A stretch of 64,000 nt of DNA from Streptomyces viridiviolaceus (GTDB taxonomy: Bacteria > Actinomycetota > Actinomycetes > Streptomycetales > Streptomycetaceae): contig NZ_BMWA01000009.1 of assembly GCF_014650995.1 (NCBI RefSeq), positions 171,611-235,610 on the forward strand. Reading direction: 5' to 3'. This document shows, piece after piece, positions 33,161-41,991 of the stretch (positions are counted from its first letter, which is position 1; each line of letters opens with the position of its first letter). The translations under genes and the position numbers were made by a program. Below the pieces are notes generated by a model. The model ran no database searches, was not told where the DNA came from, and was given only the letters and a program-made list of their open reading frames with translations.

Positions 33161-33808
33161 TTACTTCGTGGGCTTCTTGCCGGTCACCCCCAAGTAGACC
33201 AACAGCGCGAGCGTCGGCTTCACTTCGGCCTGCTTCACGCCCGACGAGACGAAGCCCTTCTGATGGGAGGCCACGGCCGCGAGCATCGCGACCAGCGCGC
33301 CGGCGATCGCCGCCGGGTTCACGTCCTTGTCGACCTTTCCCTTGGCCTGGAGCCCCGCGACGGAGTCCGAAAGAGAACTGTTCACCGAGCTGAGGATCTT
33401 CGTACGGAGCTTGGCGAAGCGCTTGTCGCCCTCGGCGGCGCCGAGGTCGACGACGCGGAGGATGGCGTCGTTGCGCCGCCAGAACTCCAGGAATCCCTCG
33501 ACCAGTTCCTGAGCCGTCTGCCAGCCGGCCTTGCCGACCCACGTGCGGCCCTGGACAACTTCGGTCAACTCGGCGCCCTCTGTGACCATTTGGTCGGCGA
33601 GCTCGAGGACGGCACCTTCGACATCGGGAAAGTATTGATAGAAGGTGGCGGGCGAAGTGCCCGCCTTCCGGGCGACGTCGATGACCTTGACGTCCCGGTA
33701 GGGAGAGGAGCTGAGCATTTCACTGAGGCAGTCGAGCAATTTCTGCCGTGTCTGCTGCCCACGTCGACCGGCCACGCGGCCGTCGACGGTACGCACTTGT
33801 CCTGTCAT
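33161..33808 (-). CDS. TetR-family regulator divergent from kbpA
   Basis: Encodes 215 residues. HTH: YRDVKVIDVARKAGTSPATFYQYFPDVEGAVLELADQM at about residues 37-75. The ligand domain has WVGKAGWQTAQELVEGFLEFWRRNDAILRVVDLGAAEGDKRF. Its start has TAAGCT exactly six bases upstream (33820-33815), indicating a leaderless mRNA. It is divergent from kbpA-afsK and so a candidate regulator of that unit. Ligand unknown. Confidence 0.94.
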   Translation of the reverse strand: MTGQVRTVDGRVAGRRGQQTRQKLLDCLSEMLSSSPYRDVKVIDVARKAGTSPATFYQYFPDVEGAVLELADQMVTEGAELTEVVQGRTWVGKAGWQTAQELVEGFLEFWRRNDAILRVVDLGAAEGDKRFAKLRTKILSSVNSSLSDSVAGLQAKGKVDKDVNPAAIAGALVAMLAAVASHQKGFVSSGVKQAEVKPTLALLVYLGVTGKKPTK

Positions 33809-33814
33809 GCCGTC

Positions 33815-33924
33815 AGCTTACCGACGGGTGATCCGAGCGCGATTCGGCCGACTGCAAATGGGGTGCGCGGGCGAAGAGAGGCTGGTGTGCCTGGTCTGCG
33901 CGGTGCACGGGACGCGGTTACTTT
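33815..33924. promoter_or_regulatory. Divergent leaderless-type promoters, TetR gene and kbpA
   Basis: On the minus strand TAAGCT (33820-33815) is six bases before the TetR ATG. On the plus strand TACTTT (33919-33924) is six bases before the kbpA ATG at 33931. The -10 elements are about 100 bases apart, leaving room for a shared operator. Confidence 0.55.
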
Positions 33925-33930
33925 GACGGC

Positions 33931-34740
33931 ATGGCCGAAAACAGGGCATCACCGACTGCCGGTGGATCCGCCGGTGGATCCGCCGGTGGTTCCGCCGGGG
34001 GCTTCGCCGAGGGCGTCCCCTGCTGGGTGGACGCGCAGCTTCCCGACGTCGAGGCGGGCAAGCGCTTCTACGGCGGACTCTTCGGGTGGACCTTCGAGGA
34101 GGCGGGGCACGGCAGGTCCGTGTGGGCGCGGCTGGACGGCGAGCCCGTCGCCGCGCTCGTGCCCAAGACGGACGGCCGCATGCCCACCGTCTGGACGGTG
34201 TACTTCGCCACCCCGGACGCCGAGGCGCTGACCGCGCGGATCCGGGCGGAGGGCGGGCAGATCGTCACGCCGCCCCAGCCGGCCGGCGAGCTGGGCACCA
34301 CCGCCCTCGTCACCGATCCCCAGGGCGCGGTCTTCGCCCTGCTGCAGCCGGGCGCTCCGGCCGGCCCCACGGGCACCACCGGCTCCCCGGGCTTCGCGGG
34401 CTTCGGCAAGCGGCACGAACCGGGCACCTTCGGCTGGGCCGAGCTCTACACCCGGGACACCGAGGCCGCCAACGCCTTCTACGGCGAACTGTTCCACGCC
34501 GCGCTCTTCGGCCCCGGCGCCGAGCCGGACTTCGGCCGCGCCCCCCTCTCCGACGTCTTCCCCGCCGAGATGCCGCCGCACTTCCTCGTCCACTTCCGGG
34601 TGGCGGACGGCGAGGCCGCGCTCGGGGCTGTGGCCCGGCTGGGCGGCCGGGTGCAGGTGCCGCCGTTCGAGACGTCGTACGGGCGGGTGGCCGTGGTCAC
34701 CGACGACCAGGGGGCGTCGTTCGCGCTGCTGCACCGGTGA
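33931..34740 (+). CDS. kbpA: KbpA-like AfsK-binding protein, two VOC domains
   Basis: Encodes 269 residues. After a repeat-built linker (GGSAGGSAGGSAGG, from a 15-base DNA repeat at about 33958-34005) come two vicinal-oxygen-chelate domains: CWVDAQLPDVEAGKRFYGGLFGWTFEEAG...VTDPQGAVFALLQP, and GWAELYTRDTEAANAFYGELFHAALFG...VTDDQGASFALLHR. In S. coelicolor the gene directly upstream of afsK encodes KbpA, which binds AfsK and inhibits its autophosphorylation; position and size fit. Stray annotations call such proteins hydroxylase or glyoxalase. The symbol rests on synteny. Confidence 0.85.
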   Translation: MAENRASPTAGGSAGGSAGGSAGGFAEGVPCWVDAQLPDVEAGKRFYGGLFGWTFEEAGHGRSVWARLDGEPVAALVPKTDGRMPTVWTVYFATPDAEALTARIRAEGGQIVTPPQPAGELGTTALVTDPQGAVFALLQPGAPAGPTGTTGSPGFAGFGKRHEPGTFGWAELYTRDTEAANAFYGELFHAALFGPGAEPDFGRAPLSDVFPAEMPPHFLVHFRVADGEAALGAVARLGGRVQVPPFETSYGRVAVVTDDQGASFALLHR

Positions 34741-34954
34741 ACGGGCGCGGCCGGAGCGCGGCCGGAGCACGGCTGGGGCATGACCTTTGCCCGGGATCGA
34801 GCTGGGACACCCCGTTTGTCCCCGGGTTCGCCACCGGCGCCTCGGACAGGAAGAATCGGGGTGCGTGCCGCCATGGCGGTGCGGTGGTGAGACGCTGCAC
34901 TTCGGTCGCGTACATATGTGGGTGGCGCGGCTCGTACGGGGAGGTGGCAGGCAA

Positions 34955-37319
34955 GTGGTGGATCAGCTGACACAGCACGATCCGCGGCGTATCGGGCCGT
35001 TCGAGGTGCTGGGACGGCTGGGGGCCGGCGGCATGGGGCTGGTCTATCTCGCGCGCTCGGCGTCCGGCCGGCGCGTGGCGATCAAGACGGTCCGGACGGA
35101 GCTCGCCGAGGACCAGCTGTTCCGCGTCCGCTTCACACGCGAGGTCGAGGCGGCCCGCGCGGTGTCCGGCTTCTACACGGCGGCCGTGGTCGACGCCGAT
35201 CCCCGCGCCGCCGTGCCGTGGCTGGCCACCGCGTACGTTCCCGCGCCCTCTCTCGAGGAGATAGTGAACGAGTGCGGACCGCTGCCGGCCCAGGCGGTGC
35301 GCTGGCTGGCGGCGGGTGTGGCCGAGGCCCTCCAGTCGATCCACGGTGCCGGCCTCGTCCACCGCGACCTGAAGCCCTCCAACGTCCTCGTCGTGGAGGA
35401 CGGCCCCCGGGTGATCGACTTCGGTATCGCGTCCGGCGTCTCGAACACGCGTCTGACGATGACGAACGTCGCCGTCGGCACGCCCGCCTACATGTCGCCG
35501 GAGCAGGCGAAGGACTCGCGCAGCGTGACGGGCGCCAGCGACGTGTTCTCGCTCGGCTCGATGCTGGTCTTCGCCGCCACGGGCCACCCGCCCTTCCACG
35601 GGGCCAACCCCGTCGAGACCGTCTTCATGCTGCTGCGCGAGGGCCCGGACCTCGACGGCCTCCCGGACGAGCTGCGCCCGCTCATCGAGTCCTGCATGCA
35701 GATGGAGGCGACGGCCCGCCCCAACCCCGCCGACCTCCAGGCCCAGCTCGCGCCGCACCTGTTCGGCTCCGGCTCCGACGACAGCGGTACGGCGTCGGCG
35801 TGGCTGCCCGAGCGGGCGGTGAGCCTCATCGAGAGCCGCCGCAACGGCCGTCCCGCGGTCAAGCCCTCCCCGGCCGGCGGACGCAGCGCGGGCTCGGGCG
35901 GCCCGGCCCGGCCGCACGTGCCGCCGCCCCCGCCCCCGCCCTCGCACGCCCCGGCCGTCCCGGCGCCGCCCGTACCCGCACCCGTCGGCGCCCCCGACAC
36001 CGGGCCCGTGCGGCTGGCCGGCGCGGCGGTGCCCATCGGCCCCGGCCCGCGCCGCCGCCGTCGCGGCGCCCCCGCCCGAGGCCGCCCTCGCCGCCTCCTG
36101 GGCCAAGCCGCGCCCCGGCGTCAACGGCGCCGACCCCGCCGCGTCCTCCGCGCCGCCCGCTCCCGCCGTGCCCCCGGAGGCGGCGGCGACCGGCTGGCGC
36201 CCCTGGCGCTTCCGCATGTCCAACGACGTCTGGGGCACCCCGTCCGTCGCCGGCGACCTCGTCTACGTCACCTCCTTCGAGGTGCACGCCCTGGACGTGG
36301 CCACCGGACGCCGGCGGTTCAAGACCCGCGACGTGGCCTGGTCGATGGCGGTCGCGGACGGCCGTATCCACGCCTCCGACGGCCCGACGCTCTTCGCCCT
36401 GGACGCCCGCGAGGGCACCGACCTCTGGCGCGTCCAGACGGACGCCTGGGTGTACTCGCTGAAGGCCGACCGGGGCACGGTCGTCACCGGCACGCGCGGC
36501 GGCGGCGTCCAGGGCTGGGAAGCTTCCAGCGGCCGGAAACTGTGGGAGATCACCGGCGCCCAGACCGACTTCGAGTCCCCCGAGGCGGGCGCCGCGGTCC
36601 ACGACGGCACCGTGTACGTCTGGCAGGACGCCCGGCTGCGCGCCCTGGACGCCCGTACCGGCGACGAGCGCTGGTCGTACCCGATCGGCGACGCCGCCTC
36701 CTGCGGCGGCGTGCCCGTCCGCCTGACCCGGGCACCCGACGGCTACGTGTACGTCTCCGCCGGCACCCGCGTCCTGGCCCTGGAGGTCACCACGGGCCAC
36801 GTCCGCTGGCAGTTCGAGGCCCCCGCGGTCTTCCTGTCACCGCCGGCCTTCGTGCCGGGCCCGGCGGTGACCGGCGGCGGGGTGTACCTGGCCGACTACC
36901 TCGGCACCGTCTACGCCCTCGACGCCACCGACGGCCGCGACCGCTGGCGCATCGCCACGGAGGCCCGGGCCTCGGTGGAGCCCGTCCTGGTGGCCGCCGG
37001 CCACGTGCACGTGGGCAGCGGCAAGGGCCTCTACACGCTGGACGCCGTCACGGGCACGCCCAAGTGGCGCTTCCAGGCGGGCGGCGACATCGTGGGCGCG
37101 CCCGCGGTGGCCGAGGGCCGCATCCACTTCGGCTCGACGGACCACCTGCTCTACACGCTGAAGGCCGCCGACGGCCGCCTGCGCTGGAAGCTGGCCACGG
37201 GCGGCGAGATCACCGGCTCCCCGGTGGTCCGGGACGGCATCGTGTACGCCTGCAGCAAGGACCGGTGCGTGTACGCGCTGGACGCGGAGAAGGGAACCGG
37301 GACGGCCCGCACGGCGTGA
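34955..37319 (+). pseudogene. afsK: afsK, Ser/Thr protein kinase with C-terminal PQQ-type propeller, frame broken
   Basis: The first part, from GTG 34955 (GGGGAGGTGG 34938-34947), encodes an intact Hanks-type kinase: GRLGAGGMGLVY (P-loop), VAIKTV (Lys), HRDLKPSN (catalytic loop), DFG, GTPAYMSPEQ, ending near residue 280, then a Pro-rich linker. The C-terminal sensor, seven or so PQQ-like beta blades (WRPWRFRMSNDVWGTPSVAGDLVYVTSFEVHALDVATGRRRFKTRDV ... DRCVYALDAEKGTG), is in another frame. The frame changes at 36045-36062. Joined, the product would be ~787 residues, near the 799 of S. coelicolor AfsK. AfsK phosphorylates AfsR. As written, translation would run on to 37396 with an arginine-rich tail. 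A genuine mutation, an assembly error, or recoding all remain possible. Confidence 0.8.
36045..36062 (+). other. Frameshift position in afsK
   Basis: Up to about 36050 the kinase/linker frame reads ...GAAVPIGPGPR; from 36051 the next frame reads AAAVAAPPPEAALAASWAKPRPGVNGADP and continues into the propeller. The change equals one extra or two missing bases inside a (GCC)-rich run, where slippage or a sequencing error would be easy. Confidence 0.7.
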
Positions 37320-37405
37320 CGCCGGGCCGCGCGGGGCTCCCGGGCCGCGCACGGCCGTGGCGCGGCGGTGACATGCTCGTGACACGTGATCGCTAGCTTG
37401 GCGGC

Positions 37406-37930
37406 ATGACGACACGGGGGCGAGCAATCAGGTACACGGCGGTCTCGGCACTGGTGGTCCTGACCCTGACCGGCTTCTCGACGGGACGCGGTCACGGCAG
37501 CGGCGGCGGCGACGGCGGGGGAGGCGGCGGCTGCAGCAGCTCCAGCCAGAACCACGACAGCTCGTCGTCGACGGGCGGCGGTTCGTACGGGGACCACGAC
37601 TACGACGATGACGAGCACGGCAGCGGAGGCGGCGGCAACGGAGGGAACAGCACCCCGTCCCTCCAGGACGCCACGGTGGAACTGGTGAGCTGCGCGACGC
37701 ATGAGAAGCCCTACGCCACCGTCGAGGTCACCAACCCCAACACCCGCGAGGGCACCTTCACGGTGAACGTCGACTTCATGGACCGCGACGACCACCCGGC
37801 CGACTTCGCCTACCAGGACGTCACGGTGCCCGCCGGCGCCACGAAGACCGCCGAGATCGAGTTCGACGCGGCCCACCTCGCCGAACTCGACCACTGCGAG
37901 GCGTCCCCGGAGGCGTCCCCGGCGCTGTGA
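37406..37930 (+). CDS. Secreted Gly/Ser/Asp-rich protein downstream of afsK
   Basis: Encodes 174 residues. An N-terminal signal peptide (RAIRYTAVSALVVLTLTGFSTG) is followed by ~60 residues of Gly/Ser/His/Asp low complexity, then a compact domain ATVELVSCATHEKPYATVEVTNPNTREGTFTVNVDFMDRDDHPADFAYQDVTVPAGATKTAEIEFD, which looks like an immunoglobulin-like beta sandwich with a likely disulfide. TAGCTT (37394-37399) is exactly six bases before the ATG, so the mRNA is probably leaderless. It corresponds in position to the small gene between afsK and afsS of S. coelicolor. Function unknown. Confidence 0.87.
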   Translation: MTTRGRAIRYTAVSALVVLTLTGFSTGRGHGSGGGDGGGGGGCSSSSQNHDSSSSTGGGSYGDHDYDDDEHGSGGGGNGGNSTPSLQDATVELVSCATHEKPYATVEVTNPNTREGTFTVNVDFMDRDDHPADFAYQDVTVPAGATKTAEIEFDAAHLAELDHCEASPEASPAL

Positions 37931-37979
37931 GGGCCGCGACGAGGGCGCTCCGCGCCGGCGCTCCGTGCCGGACGCACGT

Positions 37980-38016
37980 CGGCCGCGGCGGCTCCCCCTC
38001 CGCGCCGCCGCGGCCG
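37980..38016. terminator. Strong bidirectional hairpin between the secreted-protein gene and afsS
   Basis: CGGCCGCGGCGGC (37980-37992) pairs perfectly with GCCGCCGCGGCCG (38004-38016) around an 11-base loop. It lies between convergent genes. Confidence 0.75.
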
Positions 38017-38035
38017 ATCCCCGCTGGGATGAGGT

Positions 38036-38224
38036 CTACTTGCCGTCCAGGTCCAGGACGGGCGGGGCGGGTGCGTGGTTGTCGAGGGTGACGACCGTGT
38101 CGTCCGCGGGCGGGGCGGGCGCGTGGTTGTCGAGGGTGACGACCGTGTCGTCGGCGGGCGGGGCGGGCGCGTGGTTGTCCAGCGTGGTGATCTCTTCGCC
38201 CTGGTTCTTCTTGGCGTCGCTCAT
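38036..38224 (-). CDS. afsS: AfsS, small activator of secondary metabolism
   Basis: Encodes 62 residues, MSDAKKNQGEEIT followed by three copies of TLDNHAPAPPADDTVV (the last truncated) and ending VLDLDGK. This repeat structure and size identify AfsS. Its overproduction stimulates antibiotic synthesis in S. coelicolor. It has no DNA-binding fold, and its mechanism is only partly understood. The ATG at 38224 follows GGGGAG at ten bases. It lies directly downstream of afsR on the same strand; AfsR is the known activator of its promoter. Confidence 0.95.
   Translation of the reverse strand: MSDAKKNQGEEITTLDNHAPAPPADDTVVTLDNHAPAPPADDTVVTLDNHAPAPPVLDLDGK
38073..38190 (-). repeat. 48-bp tandem repeat within afsS
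   Basis: The same DNA word (GCGTGGTTGTC) recurs at 38073, 38121 and 38169, exactly 48 bases apart. Copies one and two differ at very few positions, so the unit is likely to vary in number between strains. Confidence 0.85.
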
Positions 38225-38393
38225 ACTGCGAGGTCTCCCCGTGTCCGAGTGGCTGTTCTGGCCGCCCCTGCCCGGCAACTCCCCCGAGGATTGCCGGGCA
38301 AGGGCCCTGTGGGCTCCCACCCTAGGTGGTGAGTCCCGGCAACCCGTCTGCCCCCCGACGCGACGGATTGGTGCGCTCAGCCTGGCAGCGAGG

Positions 38394-38413
38394 CATAAAC
38401 AATCGATGAACGC
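38394..38413 (-). promoter_or_regulatory. Candidate AfsR/PhoP operator of afsS
   Basis: On the minus strand GCGTTCATCGATTGTTTATG holds two related half-sites, GTTCAT and GTTTAT, 11 bases apart, as in PHO-box-like direct repeats. In S. coelicolor AfsR and PhoP bind overlapping direct repeats at the afsS promoter. The site lies about 170 bases before the afsS start and just after the afsR stop. Confidence 0.65.
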
Positions 38414-38427
38414 CCCAAGAGGGCTTC

Positions 38428-41385
38428 TCAGGCCGCGGACATCGTGGCGAGCAGCGCTCGGACGCCTTCGGACTCCGGAGCGCCGGTCTGCTCGTAGAGG
38501 GACAAAGCCTCTCGCCAGCAAGCACATGCGCGGTCCATCTGGCCCAACGCATCGAGGGACTGACCAAGAGTTGTCAGGACGTTGGCCCTCATTCGGTCGC
38601 CTCCGATGCAGCCGACGGCGAGTGCCTGTTCGGCGTGCTGGGCGGCCTTGGCGGGCATGCGCGCGGCGAAGTAGGCCTGTGCGATGCGGAAATGCGTGGT
38701 GCCCTCCCACAGCCGCTGCCGATTGACCTGGAACATACCGAGTGCGTCGGTCAGTTCATCCAGCGCCTCGGATGAGCGCCCAGCGGACGTGTATGCCAGG
38801 CCGAGGGCGTATCTGGCGTTGGCGAGGCGCAACGTCAGGCCCAGTCGGTCGTAGATCCGGATGCCTTCTTGCGCGAGCCTGACCGCGTCGGATGTGTTCC
38901 CCATGGCGAGATGGACGCGCGAAAGGTTGCACAGGGCGCTGGCCTCGAGCGGAGCGTTTCCGTCATCCCTCGATCCCTCGATGGCGGTGAGCAGGTGCTC
39001 CTCGGCGTCCTCGTTGCGTCCTTGGATCAGAGCGATGATTCCGCGGTCGTTGCTGGCCCAGTAGAGAGGTATGAGGTCCCCCACAGAACCCGCGAGCCGG
39101 ATCGCCCGGCTGGCCTCGTCCTCCGCATCGTCGTACCGGCCCGCCACCAAGTGAACGTTGATGAGCGCAGTACGGGCCCGGCCCTCGGCCTGCGGGTCTC
39201 CTGCCGCCCGTGCCGCGTCCCTGGCTGCGAGCGCAGCCGATTCGTACTGCTTGGAGTTCGCCCCCGACTCTCCCAGGTCCTTCGCGGCCCACAGCAGGTC
39301 GACGCCGCGGCGAAGGCGGCTGGTGCCGAAGGCCTGACGTGCGGATGACAGGAGGCAGTTGGCCTCGGAGTACAGCCAGTCGAGGGCGACCTGCCGGTCA
39401 CCGAATTCCAGCCCGGCGTACTGGGTCGGCTCCAGGTGGTCGACAAGTCGGTCACCCGGTCGCTCGATGGCAAAGACCCCCGCCGCCGTGGCCAGATAGA
39501 AGTCCAGCAACCGCGACAGCGCGGCGTCCCGTTCGCTCGGCGGATGCTCGTCCCGTTCCGCGCACGCACGCGCGTAGAGGCGGACCAGGTCGTGGAACCG
39601 GTACCGACCAGGTGCCGCCGATTCCAGCAGGGACGTGTCCACCAGGGACTCCAGGAGGTCCTCGGTCTCCTCCGCGGGCAGGTCCAGGACCGCCGCCGCG
39701 GCCGCCAGGGAGATGTCCGGGCCGTCCGCCAGGCCCAGCAGCCGGAACGCCCGCGCCTGGGCCGGCTCCAACTGCCCGTAGCCCAGTTCGAAGGTGGCCT
39801 TGACCGCCAGGTCGCCGGCCTGCAGTTCGTCCAGCCTGCGTCGCTCGTCGGCCAGCTTCGCCGCGAGGACCGACACCGTCCACGTGCGGCGGGCCGCCAG
39901 GCGGGACGCCGCGATGCGGATCGCCAGCGGCAGGAAGCCGCACGCCGCGACCACGTCCAGGGCGGCTTCGCGTTCCGAGGCCACCCGCTCCTCGCCCACG
40001 ATCGTCGTGAAGAGCGCCAGCGCTTCGTCCGGGGACATCACGTCCAGGTCGACCAGATGCGCGCCCGCCAGATCCACCATCCGCATGCGGGACGTCACCA
40101 GGGCCGCGCAGCCCGCCGTCCCCGGCAGCAGAGGCCTCACCTGCGCCGCGTCACGGGCGTTGTCCAGCAGGACCAGGACGCGGCGGCCGTCCAGGACCGA
40201 GCGGTACAGCGCCGCCCGTTCCTCCAGGGAGTCGGGGATCGCCGAGTCCGCCGTGCCCAGGGCGCGCAGGAAGGAGCCGAGGACCGTCTCCGGTTCCGCC
40301 GCCCGCGGGCCCGCGCCCTGCAGGTCGACGTACAGCTGCCCGTCCGGGAACGCGGCCCGCGCCGCGTGGGCCACGTGCACCGCCAGGGTCGTCTTGCCGA
40401 CGCCGCCGATTCCGGCGAGGGCCGACACCGCCATCACGCGGCCCTCGGTGCCGGACGCCGAGGCCAGTACGTCGCTCAGCTCGCGGACGAAGGACGCCCG
40501 GCCGGTGAAGTCCGGGACCGTGGCGGGGAGCTGCGCCGGGCGTACCTGCACGGCCCCGGGCTCCGCTGCCGGCGCCGACGGTTCCGCCAGGGTCGGGTCC
40601 GCGCGCAGTACCCGCTGCTGGAGCTCCTGGAGGTCCGGGCGCGGGTCCACGCCCAGTTCGTCGGCGAGCAGGCGCCGCGTGTCCGCGTACACCGCGAGGG
40701 CCTCGGCCTGGCGTCCGCTGCGGTACAGGGCGAGCATGAGGAGCTCCCTCAACCGCTCCCGCAGGGGGTGCGCCGCCGTCAGGGCCGTCAGCTCCGAGAC
40801 GGCCTCCGCGTGGCAGCCCTGTTCCAGGTCCAGGTCCAGGCGCGACTCCACCAGCTGCAGCCGCCACTCCTCCAGGCGGACCCGCTGCGCCTGCGCGTAC
40901 GGCCCCGGCACCCCGGCCAGCACCTCGCCGTCCCACAGCGCGAGCGCCCGGCGCAGCACGGCGCGCGCGTGGCACAGGTCCCCGGATCCGCGTGCCTTCT
41001 CCGCCTCGACGGCCAGCTCCTGGGCGACTGCCAGATCCAGCGCCCCGTCCGCCAGGCCCCGCACGGCATACCCGCCGGACTCGCTCACCAGGACGCCGGT
41101 CCCCAGCACCTTCCGCAGCCGGGACGCGTACGTCCGTACCGCCGCCAGGGCCTGCGACGGCGGCTCCTCGCCCCACAGGGCGTCGATCAGCTCCGGCGCC
41201 GTGGCCGTGCGGCCCTCGCGCAGCAGCAGGGCGGCCAGCAGGGCGCGTTGCTGGGGGGAACCGGTGGTCAGAGGTTCCTCGCCGCGCCAGGCGCGCACCG
41301 GTCCGAGTACGCCGAAGCGCAGCGTCTCCGACTCCGCCGAGGTGCCGGGACGCCTCTGCTCCGGCACTCGCGGTACACCGTCCAT
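38428..41385 (-). CDS. afsR: AfsR, SARP-type pleiotropic regulator
   Basis: Encodes 985 residues (S. coelicolor AfsR is 993), starting at ATG 41385 after AGGGGG. Domain order: a winged-helix SARP DNA-binding domain (~residues 20-105, LRFGVLGPVRAWRGEEPLTTGSPQQRALLAALLLREGRTATAPELIDALWG); a bacterial transcriptional activator domain (~110-255); an NB-ARC ATPase with Walker A SALAGIGGVGKTTLAVHVA near residue 325; and C-terminal TPR helices from ~residue 690. AfsR is phosphorylated by AfsK and other kinases, binds ahead of afsS and recruits RNA polymerase. The gene appears intact, in contrast to afsK. Confidence 0.96.
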   Translation of the reverse strand: MDGVPRVPEQRRPGTSAESETLRFGVLGPVRAWRGEEPLTTGSPQQRALLAALLLREGRTATAPELIDALWGEEPPSQALAAVRTYASRLRKVLGTGVLVSESGGYAVRGLADGALDLAVAQELAVEAEKARGSGDLCHARAVLRRALALWDGEVLAGVPGPYAQAQRVRLEEWRLQLVESRLDLDLEQGCHAEAVSELTALTAAHPLRERLRELLMLALYRSGRQAEALAVYADTRRLLADELGVDPRPDLQELQQRVLRADPTLAEPSAPAAEPGAVQVRPAQLPATVPDFTGRASFVRELSDVLASASGTEGRVMAVSALAGIGGVGKTTLAVHVAHAARAAFPDGQLYVDLQGAGPRAAEPETVLGSFLRALGTADSAIPDSLEERAALYRSVLDGRRVLVLLDNARDAAQVRPLLPGTAGCAALVTSRMRMVDLAGAHLVDLDVMSPDEALALFTTIVGEERVASEREAALDVVAACGFLPLAIRIAASRLAARRTWTVSVLAAKLADERRRLDELQAGDLAVKATFELGYGQLEPAQARAFRLLGLADGPDISLAAAAAVLDLPAEETEDLLESLVDTSLLESAAPGRYRFHDLVRLYARACAERDEHPPSERDAALSRLLDFYLATAAGVFAIERPGDRLVDHLEPTQYAGLEFGDRQVALDWLYSEANCLLSSARQAFGTSRLRRGVDLLWAAKDLGESGANSKQYESAALAARDAARAAGDPQAEGRARTALINVHLVAGRYDDAEDEASRAIRLAGSVGDLIPLYWASNDRGIIALIQGRNEDAEEHLLTAIEGSRDDGNAPLEASALCNLSRVHLAMGNTSDAVRLAQEGIRIYDRLGLTLRLANARYALGLAYTSAGRSSEALDELTDALGMFQVNRQRLWEGTTHFRIAQAYFAARMPAKAAQHAEQALAVGCIGGDRMRANVLTTLGQSLDALGQMDRACACWREALSLYEQTGAPESEGVRALLATMSAA

Positions 41386-41487
41386 CGCCGTCCCCCTAGA
41401 CATCCTGAGCAACCATGTCAGTTTGCCTTGTTCATGCCGACCTCGTCAGCCGTGGGAGACGCCGATCACAGAGCCCTCACCTGGCAC

Positions 41488-41889
41488 TCATCGGTCCAGG
41501 TCGATCCGGACCGTCAGCAGTCCCGGCCGGGACCCCAGCGCCCGTACCGCCGCGCTGTTCAGACGGGGCAGGACGCGCAGGCGGGCGAGCGGGTCGTCGT
41601 CGGGGAGGAGGCGGGCCGTTCCCGTGTGCCAGCGGCCCCGCAGACGCACCCGGACCCGGGGGTCCGCCGCGATGTTGCGGACGTACTGCGACCGCTCGCC
41701 GAACTCCGAGACCAGCCAGAAGGAGTCCCCCACCCGTCGGCCGCCCACCGGGGTGCGGCGGGGCAGGCCGGAGACGCGGCCGGTGGTCTCCAGGAGGGTC
41801 TGGAGCGGCAGCCGGCGCGTGACGGGATTGGCGATCCGGCGCTGGAAGGCCGTGACGGCCCGGTACTTGGTCTCGGTGTCACGTGACAT
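41488..41889 (-). CDS. Nitroreductase/deazaflavin (F420)-dependent family protein
   Basis: Encodes 133 residues from ATG 41889. It has the split-barrel DDN-type sequence: NPVTRRLPLQTLLETTGRVSGLPRRTPVGGRRVGDSFWLVSEFGERSQYVRNIAADPRVRVRLRGRWHTGTARLLPDDDP. The TGRxSGxPRRTPV and YVRNIxADPRVxVRxxG words are the hallmark of F420H2-dependent quinone reductases. It would reduce quinones or xenobiotics with F420H2; fbiC, needed to make F420, lies 2.7 kb downstream. It is divergent from the nuclease-like gene. Confidence 0.93.
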   Translation of the reverse strand: MSRDTETKYRAVTAFQRRIANPVTRRLPLQTLLETTGRVSGLPRRTPVGGRRVGDSFWLVSEFGERSQYVRNIAADPRVRVRLRGRWHTGTARLLPDDDPLARLRVLPRLNSAAVRALGSRPGLLTVRIDLDR

Positions 41890-41991
41890 CGCTTCTTCGG
41901 GCCCCCGTCTCGTAGCCGACCGGTGTCGTTCCATCTTCCCCGGAAAGCCTCACCGGGGAAGCCTCGGGCCAGTGGTGGGGGTGGTGCGGTC

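Noticed and set aside
36050..37396. Continuation of the afsK kinase frame to 37396 as a natural C-terminus
   Set aside because: The tail is arginine-rich and domain-free, while the neighbouring frame encodes a full PQQ-type propeller.
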